DNA of 64,000 nucleotides from Thermomonas haemolytica (GTDB taxonomy: Bacteria > Pseudomonadota > Gammaproteobacteria > Xanthomonadales > Xanthomonadaceae), in assembly GCF_004346265.1 (NCBI RefSeq), contig NZ_SMAP01000008.1, forward strand, positions 62,001-126,000, written 5' to 3'. The translations under genes and the position numbers were made by a program. Below the pieces are notes generated by a model. The model had not been told where the DNA came from. It saw only the letters and a list, made by a program, of their open reading frames with translations, and made no database searches. Below, in pieces: positions 46,845 through 54,787 of the stretch (position 1 is the stretch's first letter; each line of letters begins with the position of its first letter).

Positions 46845-47438
46845 ATGGTCGATCCCCGTTTCCCGAAGCAGCCACACTCCTTGACCCTGCCGCCACGGGT
46901 TCTGGGCGTCCGGAGGCGTATGCCGCATCTCATCCTGGGCCCGCTGCTGGTGGTGGCCGTGGCCGGTGGCTGCGCGCATGCGCCGGTGCCGGCGGTGACC
47001 GAAGTCCAACTGCACGAGCCGCTGCCGGGGCTGTACACCTCAGGCCAGCCGGCACCGGGCGACTGGCGCGTGCTGAAGGCGCGCGGCGTGCGCACGGTGG
47101 TGGACCTGCGCCTGCCCGGCGAGTTGAAGGGGCGCGATGAAGCGGCCGAAGTGCGCGCCGCCGGGCTGCGCTACGTCAACATCCCGGTGGAGGGTGGCAA
47201 GGGCCTGACCGAGGCCAATGCGCGCGCCCTGCACGCGGTGCTGGCGCCGGCCCACGGCGGGGTGCTGGTGCACTGCTCCAGCGGCAACCGCGCCGGCGCC
47301 CTGCTGGCGCTGGAGCAGGAGCGCTTCGATGCGCTCCCGCCCGCCCGCGCCCTGCAATTGGGTGAGCAGGCCGGTGTCACCGGCCTGCGCGGGACGCTGC
47401 GCGGAGTGCTGGGCCTGGACGCGCCGGAGGCGAAATGA
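46845..47438 (+). CDS. DUF442 (Blh-type) Cys-phosphatase-fold lipoprotein
   Basis: 197 residues. The C-terminal two-thirds is a DUF442 domain: LYTSGQP, TVVDLR with an Asp, and the phosphatase-like loop HCSSGNRAG (Cys144...Arg149). In Xylella and Agrobacterium the BigR-controlled Blh protein fuses this domain to a persulfide dioxygenase; here it is free-standing. A hydrophobic stretch with lipobox AGGC (Cys43) predicts a lipoprotein. Two starts are possible: ATG 46845 (GAGG six bases upstream, used here) or ATG 46920 (a shorter, cleaner signal peptide, but GGAGG only three bases away). The stop overlaps the next ATG. Confidence 0.82.
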   Translation: MVDPRFPKQPHSLTLPPRVLGVRRRMPHLILGPLLVVAVAGGCAHAPVPAVTEVQLHEPLPGLYTSGQPAPGDWRVLKARGVRTVVDLRLPGELKGRDEAAEVRAAGLRYVNIPVEGGKGLTEANARALHAVLAPAHGGVLVHCSSGNRAGALLALEQERFDALPPARALQLGEQAGVTGLRGTLRGVLGLDAPEAK

Positions 47439-48565
47439 AGCCGCGCATCACCGTGGTCGGCGCCGGCTTCGCCGGATTGACCGCGCTGCGCACCCTGCGC
47501 CGGCACGCGCCCGAGGCGGAGCTGACCCTGGTCGCGCCGCGCGCCGAGCTGCACTACCTGCCGGGCAGCATCTGGCTGCCGGCCGGCACCCGCCGCCGCG
47601 AGGACCTGGTGGTGCCCCTGCACGACTTCCTCACCCGCCAGCGCATCCGCTTCCACCAGGCGCATGCCACCGGCCTGTCGGCGGATGCGCGGGTGCTGCA
47701 CACCGATGCCGGCGAGGTCGTCAATGATGGGTTGATCATCGCCACCGGTGCGCGCTTCCTGCGCAAGCTGCCGGGGATCGAGCACGCGATCATCCCGTGC
47801 GACGGCATCGCCGCCGGCGAGGCCATCCGCGACCGCCTGGCCGCGCTGGACGGCGGCACCCTGTGCTTCGGTTTCGGCGCCAACCCGAACGAGCCGGTCG
47901 CCATGCGCGGCGGCCCGGTGTTCGAGTTCGCGTTCGGCATCGACACCCTGCTGCGCAGGCAGCGTCGCCGCGAGCGGTTCCGCCTGGTGTTCTTCAGCCC
48001 GTCGGACAAACCGGGTGCGCGCCTGGGCGAGAAAGCGGTGGGCATGCTCCTGGCCGAGATGCGCAAGCGCGGCATCGACACCGTGCTGGGCGAAAAACCG
48101 GTGCGCTTCGAGGCCGATGCGGTGCAGCTGGAGCGCACTCGCTTGGAAAGCGCGATGACCTTGTTCATGCCTGGCCTGACCGGGCAGGCATGGCTGGATG
48201 CCACGGCGCTGCCGCGCTCGCCGGGCGGGTTCGTGCGGGGCGATGCGCAGTGCCGGGTGTCCGGCGTGGCCTGCACCTTCGTGGCCGGCGACGGCGGCAG
48301 CTTCCCCGGTCCGGACTGGCTGCCCAAGCAGGCGCACCAGGCCGACCTGCAGGCCGGGGTGGCCGCGCGCAACCTGCTGCGTACCCTGCGCGGCGAGCCG
48401 GTGGAGGAGACGTTCACCGCCGAGCTGATCTGCATCGTGGATACCCTCGATCGTGGCCTGCTGGTCAGCCGCAAGGGGCAGCGCGCGCGCGCATTGCCGC
48501 CGCTGCGACTGATGCACTGGGCCAAGGCGGCGTTCGAGAAGCGCTACCTGCGCCAGTACCGCTGA
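47435..48565 (+). CDS. SQR-like FAD-dependent oxidoreductase (third copy)
   Basis: Flavoprotein of 376 residues; FAD motif ITVVGAGFAGLTALRTL, GLIIATGAR, and second-domain VAGDGGSFPGPDW. Cysteines at 122, 144, 273, 280 and 333; Cys144 (GGTLCFGFG) and Cys333 (LICIVDT) sit in segments resembling the second and third SQR cysteine regions, though spacing differs from the first SQR. The C-terminus is basic and aromatic (HWAKAAFEKRYLRQYR), suggesting peripheral membrane binding. It is coupled to the DUF442 gene by an ATGA overlap and ends the island, convergent with the cyd operon. Confidence 0.85.
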   Translation: MKPRITVVGAGFAGLTALRTLRRHAPEAELTLVAPRAELHYLPGSIWLPAGTRRREDLVVPLHDFLTRQRIRFHQAHATGLSADARVLHTDAGEVVNDGLIIATGARFLRKLPGIEHAIIPCDGIAAGEAIRDRLAALDGGTLCFGFGANPNEPVAMRGGPVFEFAFGIDTLLRRQRRRERFRLVFFSPSDKPGARLGEKAVGMLLAEMRKRGIDTVLGEKPVRFEADAVQLERTRLESAMTLFMPGLTGQAWLDATALPRSPGGFVRGDAQCRVSGVACTFVAGDGGSFPGPDWLPKQAHQADLQAGVAARNLLRTLRGEPVEETFTAELICIVDTLDRGLLVSRKGQRARALPPLRLMHWAKAAFEKRYLRQYR

Positions 48566-48590
48566 GCGCCGCGCGCGCGCCGTGGACGGA

Positions 48591-48851
48591 TCAGCCCGCG
48601 GCGCGCCAGGCGAAGCCTGCCGTGCACAGCAGTGCCAGCGGCCACAGCAGCCACGGGTAAAACAGCCGGCGCAGCACGCCGGACTCGAAGCGGAAGCCGC
48701 TGCCGTGCACGAACAGCGCGCACACCGCCAGCAGCACGAGGGTCATCCAGCCGTGCTCGGCGGGGCTCAGTTCCCGCCCGCGCGCGGCGGGCAGGAACAG
48801 CAGCCCCAGCGCCAGCAGCGCGCCCAACAGCAGCGAGGTCAGGCGCGCCAT
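48591..48851 (-). CDS. ybgE: Cyd operon protein YbgE/CydE
   Basis: Small inner-membrane protein of 86 residues with three hydrophobic segments. HGWMTLVLLAVCALFVHGSGFR and the following LRRLFYPWLLWPLALL match the YbgE pattern (HG...WAVCA..HG.GFR). Last gene of the cytochrome bd operon, as in E. coli. Function uncertain; found only with cydABX. Confidence 0.83.
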   Translation of the reverse strand: MARLTSLLLGALLALGLLFLPAARGRELSPAEHGWMTLVLLAVCALFVHGSGFRFESGVLRRLFYPWLLWPLALLCTAGFAWRAAG

Positions 48852-48861
48852 CGTGCGGGAC

Positions 48862-48987
48862 TCAGGGCGCTTCGAACGGGGCCTTCACGCCGCGCGCGCG
48901 GTCGCTCTTCATCTCGTACCACATCGCATTGAGGATGGCGAAGGCCGCCGCGAAGGCGATGCCGAGGATCCACGAGAAGTACCACAT
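48862..48987 (-). CDS. cydX: Cytochrome bd small subunit CydX
   Basis: 41-residue single-helix subunit that stabilises the bd heme site. The sequence begins MWYFSWILGIAFAAAFAILN and continues with AMWYEM, the CydX signature, then a charged tail. The start overlaps the cydB stop by one base (TGATG). It is easily missed because of its size. The ybgE gene follows 10 bases later. Confidence 0.95.
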   Translation of the reverse strand: MWYFSWILGIAFAAAFAILNAMWYEMKSDRARGVKAPFEAP

Positions 48988-50120
48988 CAGTAGCCACCTC
49001 CATTGCGGGCTTGTTCTTCAACGTGCGCGCGGGTCACCTGCCCGCGCATGATGCGGAAGGCCCAGGTGCTGTAGGCCAGGATCAGCGGCAGGAACACCAC
49101 CGCCGCGAACAGCATGATCCCGAGCGTACGCGCGCTGGACGAGGCGTCCCAGACCGTCAGCCCGTGCGCCGGGTTGGTGGACGAGGGCAGCAGGAACGGG
49201 AACAGCGCGATGCCGGCGGTCAGGATGATGCTGGCCACCGCCAGGCAGCTGGCGACGAAGCCGGCCACGCGCCGGCGCAGCAGGGCCACCGCCAGCATCG
49301 CCGCGGCGGCCAGCGACGGCACCAGCCACAGCAGCGGGTGCGCCTGCTGGTTGGCCAGCCACGTGCCGGCCGTCACCGCCACCTGCTTGTGCAGCGGGTT
49401 GGACGGGCCATCGGGCGCGACCGCACTGACGATGGCGTGGCCCGGCAGCACGCTCAGCCACGCCCCGGCGGCGATGAAGGCCAGCAGGGTGACGATCGCC
49501 GCGCCCCTGGCGACCTTGTGCGCGCGCTCGCCCACCGCGCCTTCAATCTTCATCGCACCGAAACTGGCCCCGTGCATCACCAGCATCGCCAGGCTGACCA
49601 CGCCGGCGAGCAGCGCGAACGGGTGGAACAGGCCGAAGAAGTGGCCGTCGTACACCGGCAGCAGGCTGTCGGTGAGGTGGAACGGCACGCCCAGGAACAG
49701 GTTGCCGAACGCGACCCCGAACACCAGCGCCGGCACTGCGCCGGCCACCGTCAGCGCCCAGTCCCACAGATTGCGCCAGGCGGGGTTTTCCACCTTGTTG
49801 CGGAAGTTGAAGCCGACCGGACGCAGGATCAGCGCCAGCAGCACCAGCAGCATGGCGAAGTAGAAGCCCGAGAACGAGGCCGCATACAGCATCGGCCAGG
49901 CCGCGAACACCGCGCCGCCGCCGAGGATGAACCACACCTGGTGGCCTTCCCAGTGCGGCTCGATCGCCTCCAGCGCCATCCGCCGCTCGGTGTCGTCGCG
50001 GGTGATGAAGCGGTAGATCGCGCCCAGGCCCAGGTCGTAGCCGTCGGTCAGGGCGAACCCGATCAGCAGCACGCCCAGCAGCAGCCACCAGATCTCGCGC
50101 AGGGTGCCGTAATCAAACAT
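48987..50120 (-). CDS. cydB: Cytochrome bd ubiquinol oxidase subunit II
   Basis: Membrane subunit of 377 residues of the bd-type terminal oxidase. N-terminus WWLLLGVLLIGFALTDGYDLGLGA and EPHWEGHQVWFILGGGAVFAAWP are conserved CydB segments; about nine transmembrane helices. The ATG overlaps the cydA stop by eight bases. Hydrophilic C-terminal tail ends in GGGY. Confidence 0.97.
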   Translation of the reverse strand: MFDYGTLREIWWLLLGVLLIGFALTDGYDLGLGAIYRFITRDDTERRMALEAIEPHWEGHQVWFILGGGAVFAAWPMLYAASFSGFYFAMLLVLLALILRPVGFNFRNKVENPAWRNLWDWALTVAGAVPALVFGVAFGNLFLGVPFHLTDSLLPVYDGHFFGLFHPFALLAGVVSLAMLVMHGASFGAMKIEGAVGERAHKVARGAAIVTLLAFIAAGAWLSVLPGHAIVSAVAPDGPSNPLHKQVAVTAGTWLANQQAHPLLWLVPSLAAAAMLAVALLRRRVAGFVASCLAVASIILTAGIALFPFLLPSSTNPAHGLTVWDASSSARTLGIMLFAAVVFLPLILAYSTWAFRIMRGQVTRAHVEEQARNGGGY

Positions 50121-51726
50121 GGCCGTTCTCCTTGGTCTGCGGATTGTTCTGCGAGGGCGCCGCGGCCTCGGTCTCGTGCGCCATCCGTGCCTGCGGCAGC
50201 GGCCACAGCTTCAGGCCCTCCGGCCCGGCCTTGGCCATCTTGCGCATCAGGAACACGTCGAACACCGCCAGCGTGGTGTACAGCACCACGAACCCGACCA
50301 GGCTGCCGGTCACCTGCGCCGCGCTGGTCGAGGACACGCCGAGGAAGGTCGGCAGCACGCCGTCGATCGCCCACGGCTGGCGGCCGTATTCGGCCACGAT
50401 CCAGCCCAGCTCCGCTGCGATCCACGGCAGCGGCAGGCTGAAGAACGCCACCCGCAGGAACAGGCGGTTATCCAGCTTGCGCACGCTGGCCAAGTAGAAG
50501 GCCAGCGCGAACAGGGCGATGAAGAAGAAGCCCAGCGCGACCATGATCCGGAACGAGAAGAACAGCACTGGCACGTTCGGCACCGTGGACCACGCCGCCT
50601 TCTCGATCACCGCCGCGTCGGCCTTGGCCGGATCGTCCACGTACTTGAGGGTGAGCAGGCCAAAGCCCAGATCCTGCTGCTTTTCCAGGAACGCCTGCTG
50701 CTTGGCCGGATTGTCGGGATCTTTGCGCACCGCATTCAGCGCGGCATAGGCCTGGATGCCGTTGCGGATGCGCTCCTTGTTGGTTTCCACCAGGTCGTGG
50801 ATGCCCGGCACCTGCTCGTCCAGCGAGCGGGTGGTGATCAGGCCCATCACCCACGGAATCTGGATCGCAGCCTTGGTCTCGCGCGCCTGCATGTCCGGGA
50901 TGCCGAACAGGGTGAACGGCGCCGGCGCCGGCGCGGTATGCCATTCGGCCTCGATCGCGGCCAGCTTCATCTTCTGGTTCTCGGACACCGTGTAGCCGCT
51001 CTCATCACCCAGCACCACCACGCTCAATGCCGAGGCCAGGCCGAAGCTGGCGGCGACCGCGATCGAACGCCGCGCGAACTGCACGTTGCGGCCCTTGAGC
51101 AGGTACCAGGCGCTGATCGACAGCACGAACACCGCGCCGGTGACATAGCCCGCGCTCACGGTATGCACGAACTTCGACTGCGCCACCGGGTTGAACAGCA
51201 CCGCGGCGAAGTCGGTCACCTCCATGCGCATGGTGTGGAAGTTGAACTTCGCCCCGACCGGGTTCTGCATCCAGCCGTTGGCGATCAGGATCCACAGGGC
51301 CGAGAAGTTGGCGCCCAGCGCCATCAGCCAGGTCACCACCATGTGCTGCAGCTTGCTCATGCGGTCCCAACCGAAGAAGAACAACCCGACGAAGGTGCTC
51401 TCCAGGAAGAACGCCATCAGGCCCTCGATCGCCAAGGGCGCGCCGAAGATGTCGCCGACGTAGTGGGAGTAGTAGGCCCAGTTGGTGCCGAACTGGAACT
51501 CCATGGTGATGCCGGTGGCCACGCCCATGGCGAAGTTGATGCCAAACAGCACGCCCCAGAACTTCACCATCTGCTTCCAGATGACGCGCCCGGTCATCAC
51601 GTACACGCTTTCCATGATCGCCAGCAGCAGCGCCAGCCCCAGCGTGAGCGGGACGAACAGGAAGTGGTAGAGCGCGGTGATCGCGAATTGCAATCGCGAC
51701 AGGTCGACGACGTGCAGGTCTGGCAT
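50113..51726 (-). CDS. cydA: Cytochrome bd ubiquinol oxidase subunit I
   Basis: Catalytic subunit of 537 residues holding hemes b558, b595 and d. Conserved: N-terminal RLQFAITALYHFLFVPLTLGLA with the heme His, and the signature GRQPWAIDGVLPT near residue 445. The quinol-binding periplasmic Q-loop is of the long type, including the 50-60 residue insert rich in charged residues (NKERIRNGIQAY and beyond), as in E. coli CydA. bd oxidases resist sulfide inhibition, which is relevant beside the sulfide island. Confidence 0.98.
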   Translation of the reverse strand: MPDLHVVDLSRLQFAITALYHFLFVPLTLGLALLLAIMESVYVMTGRVIWKQMVKFWGVLFGINFAMGVATGITMEFQFGTNWAYYSHYVGDIFGAPLAIEGLMAFFLESTFVGLFFFGWDRMSKLQHMVVTWLMALGANFSALWILIANGWMQNPVGAKFNFHTMRMEVTDFAAVLFNPVAQSKFVHTVSAGYVTGAVFVLSISAWYLLKGRNVQFARRSIAVAASFGLASALSVVVLGDESGYTVSENQKMKLAAIEAEWHTAPAPAPFTLFGIPDMQARETKAAIQIPWVMGLITTRSLDEQVPGIHDLVETNKERIRNGIQAYAALNAVRKDPDNPAKQQAFLEKQQDLGFGLLTLKYVDDPAKADAAVIEKAAWSTVPNVPVLFFSFRIMVALGFFFIALFALAFYLASVRKLDNRLFLRVAFFSLPLPWIAAELGWIVAEYGRQPWAIDGVLPTFLGVSSTSAAQVTGSLVGFVVLYTTLAVFDVFLMRKMAKAGPEGLKLWPLPQARMAHETEAAAPSQNNPQTKENGHV

Positions 51727-51732
51727 GGCGGC

Positions 51733-51960
51733 TTACCTCGGGGACGAGGGAATGGAAGGGGATTGCAGCTGGCGGGCCACCGCGTCGGCATCCACCGCCG
51801 GGCGCTGGCCGGGCCCGAAGAACAGGACGTAGAGCAGGGCCAGCAGCGACAGCTTGATCACAAGCAGCAGCAGCAGGTGACGGTGCAGCCAGGCCCAGGC
51901 GCCGGAAGGCGCATCGGGTTGCGGGTGGTCTGCGGAGGGCGTGGACGCCTGGCTGCGCAT
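51733..51960 (-). CDS. cydP: Cytochrome bd small subunit CydP-type
   Basis: 75-residue protein with one transmembrane helix (LLLLLVIKLSLLALLYVLFF) flanked by Pro-rich hydrophilic tails, followed by FGPGQRP. This matches the CydP-like putative small oxidase subunit found upstream of cydAB in Xanthomonads and Pseudomonas. First gene of the operon, six bases before cydA. Confidence 0.8.
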   Translation of the reverse strand: MRSQASTPSADHPQPDAPSGAWAWLHRHLLLLLVIKLSLLALLYVLFFGPGQRPAVDADAVARQLQSPSIPSSPR

Positions 51961-51990
51961 GTGCGTGATGGCCCGGTTGCGACTGCCTGC

Positions 51991-52019
51991 AATGTTAATT
52001 AGAGATTTCTAATATGCAA
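51991..52019 (-). promoter_or_regulatory. Candidate cyd promoter with BigR-like palindrome
   Basis: Minus strand: TTGCAT (52019-52014), 17-base spacer, AACATT (51996-51991). The spacer is almost entirely a palindrome, ATTAGA-AATC-TCTAAT (centre near 52005). The half-site ATATTAG is identical to that of the bigR/sqr operator on its minus strand, and overall 12 of 24 aligned positions agree with the same spacing. The -10 is poor, suggesting an activator or a repressor-limited promoter. Confidence 0.5.
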
Positions 52020-52036
52020 GCCGCATCCGCAGCATG

Positions 52037-52049
52037 GGACAAAATGTCC
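52037..52049. promoter_or_regulatory. Small palindrome upstream of the cyd promoter
   Basis: GGACA-AAA-TGTCC, a perfect 5-3-5 inverted repeat about 20 bases upstream of the candidate -35. It could be an activator site; no known consensus (no FNR box) matches. Confidence 0.3.
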
Positions 52050-52096
52050 AGCCTGTCCGCCCGCGCGCGACCTGCGCAGGGTGGTTGCAAACGCAG

Positions 52097-52119
52097 CGCG
52101 GGGGCACATGGCCCCCGCG
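52097..52119 (-). terminator. Stem-loop downstream of hppA
   Basis: Perfect 9-bp stem CGCGGGGGC/GCCCCCGCG with a five-base loop, about 55 bases after the hppA stop. Only a weak T-rich tail (CTGCGTTTG) follows on the minus strand. Confidence 0.5.
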
Positions 52120-52174
52120 TGCGGTCATCCGTGAACATCCTGCCTCCGCGTGCGGGAGCAGGGAGGGCCATGGC

Positions 52175-54331
52175 TCAGTGCCCCGAGGCCTGCGCCGCCG
52201 CATCGGCCGGCATCCCCGCCGCCGGTGCGGCAGCCGGGGGCGCCGAGGCCTGCACCGCCACCACCGGCTTGGCCGCCTCGGTGCTGCCGGTGTTGACCGG
52301 CAGCAGCGGCACGATCAGCAGCGCCACGATGTTGATGATCTTGATCAGCGGGTTCACCGCCGGGCCGGCGGTGTCCTTGTAGGGATCACCCACGGTGTCG
52401 CCGGTCACCGCGGCCTTGTGCGCCTCGGAGCCCTTGCCTCCGAAGTGGCCGTCCTCGATGTACTTCTTGGCATTGTCCCAGGCGCCGCCGCCGGTGGTCA
52501 TCGACACCGCCACGAAGATCCCCGTCACGATCGTGCCGATCAGCAAGCCGCCGAGCGCCTGCGGGCCCAGCGCCAGGCCCACCACCACCGGCACCGCGAC
52601 CGGCAGCAGCGAGGGCAGGATCATTTCCTTGATCGCCGATTTGGTCAGCATGTCCACGGCCTTGTCGTACTGCGGCTTGCCGCTGCCGTCCATGATGCCC
52701 TTGATCTCGCGGAACTGGCGGCGCACTTCCTCGACCACGCTGCCCGCCGCGCGGCCCACGGCCTCCATCGCCATCGCGCCGAACAGGTACGGGATCAGGC
52801 CGCCGATCAGCAGGCCGATGATGACCATGTGGTTGGACAGGTCGAAGGTGAAGCTGACGCCCGGGTGCGCGGCCTGCAGGTTGTGCGTGTAGTCGGCGAA
52901 CAGGACGAGCGAGGCCAGCGCGGCCGAGCCGATGGCATAGCCCTTGGTCACCGCCTTGGTGGTGTTGCCTACCGCGTCCAGCGGGTCGGTGACGCTGCGC
53001 ACTTCGGGTGGAAGTTCGCTCATCTCGGCGATGCCGCCGGCGTTGTCGGTGATCGGCCCGTAGGCGTCCAGCGCTACCACCATGCCGGCCATCGACAGCA
53101 TCGAGGTGGCGGCGATCGCGATCCCGTACAGGCCGCCGAGGTGGTAGGCACCGAGGATCGAGGCGCATACCGCCAGCACCGGCAGTGCGGTGGACTTCAT
53201 CGACACCCCGAGGCCGGCGATGATGTTGGTGCCGTGGCCGGTGGTGGACGCCTGCGCGACGTGCTTCACCGGCGCGTACTGGGTGCCGGTGTAGTACTCC
53301 GTGATCCAGACGATGGCGCCGGTCAGCACCAGGCCGATCAGCGCGCAGCCGTAGAGGTTCATCGCCCCGAAGCTGGAGTCGCCCATCAGCTGGGTGGTGA
53401 TCGGGTAGAAGGCGATGGCTGCCAGTACGCCGGAGACGATCACCCCGCGGTACAGCGCGCCCATGATGTTCGGGTTGCTGCCGGACACCTTCACGAAGAA
53501 GGCGCCGATGATCGAGGCGAGGATCGAGGCTCCACCCAGCACCAGCGGGTAGAGCACCGCATGCTGGCCGACGGTGGCAGCCATCAGACCGCCCAGCAGC
53601 ATGGTGGCGATCACCGTGACCGCGTAGGTTTCGAACAGGTCGGCGGCCATGCCGGCGCAGTCGCCCACGTTGTCGCCCACGTTGTCGGCGATCACCGCCG
53701 GGTTGCGCGGGTCGTCCTCGGGGATGCCGGCCTCGACCTTGCCCACCAGGTCGGCGCCGACGTCGGCGCCCTTGGTGAAGATGCCGCCGCCCAGGCGCGC
53801 GAAGATCGAGATCAGCGAGCTGCCGAAGGCCAGCCCGACCAGCGCATGCAGTGCCTCTGCCTCGCTCGCGCCCATTTGGTGGGTGAGCAAGTACCAGTAG
53901 CCGGCCACGCCCAGCAGGCCCAGGCCGACCACAAGCATGCCGGTGATGGCGCCGCCCTTGAAGGCGACGTTCATGGCGGGACCCATGCCGGCGCGCGCCG
54001 CCTCGGCGGTGCGCACGTTGGCGCGCACCGAGACGTTCATGCCGATGTAGCCGGCGGCGCCGGACAGCACCGCGCCGATCGCAAAGCCGATCGCGGTGTG
54101 CCAGCTCAAAAAGAAACCGATCAGCAGCAGCAGCACCACGCCGGCGATGGCAATCGTGGTGTACTGGCGGTTGAGGTAGGCGCGCGCGCCTTCCTGGATC
54201 GCGCCGGCGATCTGCTGCATGCGTTCGTTGCCGGCGGGCTGGCGGTTGATCCACGCGGCCGCCCACAGGCCGTAAGCGATTGCGACGACGGCGCAGGTGA
54301 GCGCCAGCACCAAACCATAATGCTCCAGCAT
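52175..54331 (-). CDS. hppA: Membrane-bound H+-translocating pyrophosphatase, K+-independent type
   Basis: Inner-membrane pump of 718 residues with about 16 helices that couples PPi hydrolysis to proton export. The catalytic segment [22 protein letters not shown] and [19 protein letters not shown] holds the Mg-PPi Asp cluster. In [14 protein letters not shown] the Lys replaces the Ala of K+-dependent enzymes, which marks the K+-insensitive class. The C-terminus is an Ala/Pro-rich tail. GGAGGGG precedes the start. A PPi-type phosphofructokinase lies 1.3 kb upstream on the same strand, so PPi handling is clustered. Confidence 0.97.
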   Translation of the reverse strand: MLEHYGLVLALTCAVVAIAYGLWAAAWINRQPAGNERMQQIAGAIQEGARAYLNRQYTTIAIAGVVLLLLIGFFLSWHTAIGFAIGAVLSGAAGYIGMNVSVRANVRTAEAARAGMGPAMNVAFKGGAITGMLVVGLGLLGVAGYWYLLTHQMGASEAEALHALVGLAFGSSLISIFARLGGGIFTKGADVGADLVGKVEAGIPEDDPRNPAVIADNVGDNVGDCAGMAADLFETYAVTVIATMLLGGLMAATVGQHAVLYPLVLGGASILASIIGAFFVKVSGSNPNIMGALYRGVIVSGVLAAIAFYPITTQLMGDSSFGAMNLYGCALIGLVLTGAIVWITEYYTGTQYAPVKHVAQASTTGHGTNIIAGLGVSMKSTALPVLAVCASILGAYHLGGLYGIAIAATSMLSMAGMVVALDAYGPITDNAGGIAEMSELPPEVRSVTDPLDAVGNTTKAVTKGYAIGSAALASLVLFADYTHNLQAAHPGVSFTFDLSNHMVIIGLLIGGLIPYLFGAMAMEAVGRAAGSVVEEVRRQFREIKGIMDGSGKPQYDKAVDMLTKSAIKEMILPSLLPVAVPVVVGLALGPQALGGLLIGTIVTGIFVAVSMTTGGGAWDNAKKYIEDGHFGGKGSEAHKAAVTGDTVGDPYKDTAGPAVNPLIKIINIVALLIVPLLPVNTGSTEAAKPVVAVQASAPPAAAPAAGMPADAAAQASGH

Positions 54332-54470
54332 GAATCCCCTCCCCGGGTGTTCGAATGGAAGACGTCAGGTTGTCGCGCCCGCCGCGGGGGCGGGCACGGC
54401 CCGACTATCGCATACCCGGGCGTGGCCTGCGGGGTGGGCGATGCTGCAACCGCACAACCGGCGGGCCGGT

Positions 54471-54695
54471 TCAATCGGGAATCTGGACCCGCTTCAGGCG
54501 CGCGCCGGCACCGGTTTTCACCACCACCTGCGAGCGCGCGCAACCGAAGTGCTGCGCCACCAGCGCAATCAGCTCGGCATTGGCCTTGCCATCCACCGGC
54601 GGGGATTTCAGCTGCGCCAGCCAGCTGCCGTCTGCCTGCGCGGTGAGCGCGGAGACGCGGCTGTTGGGCTTGGCTTTCACCAGGAGGATGGGCAT
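54471..54695 (-). CDS. DUF167 / YggU-family protein
   Basis: Small protein of 74 residues: LLVKAKPNSRVSALTAQ, LKSPPVDGKANAELIALVAQHF and a C-terminal QVVVKTGAGARLKRVQI, the complete UPF0235 fold. Function unknown. The ATG at 54695 matches the family N-terminus; the longer open frame upstream is a shadow through the CsgG-like gene. It lies between the CsgG-like gene and hppA, all on one strand. Confidence 0.9.
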   Translation of the reverse strand: MPILLVKAKPNSRVSALTAQADGSWLAQLKSPPVDGKANAELIALVAQHFGCARSQVVVKTGAGARLKRVQIPD

Positions 54696-54787
54696 GGGCG
54701 TAGGATCGCATGCCGCGCCGTCCCCGGACATGCGAACGCCCGGCGTGGGCCGGGCGTTCGCGGGGACGCAGCGCGTGCGCGGAAGGG

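Noticed and set aside
38032..48565. The island as a recently acquired genomic island
   Set aside because: No tRNA, integrase, IS element or flanking repeat was found, and base composition looks like the surroundings except for the operator itself.
47435..48565. Annotation of the third flavoprotein as type II NADH dehydrogenase
   Set aside because: The extra cysteines and its coupling to DUF442 in a BigR island fit an SQR-like enzyme better; NDH-2 C-terminal features were not seen. Left as SQR-like.
51961..52060. FNR/ANR box (TTGAT-N4-ATCAA) at the cyd promoter
   Set aside because: No such sequence is present; only the ATTAGA palindrome and GGACA-AAA-TGTCC are found.
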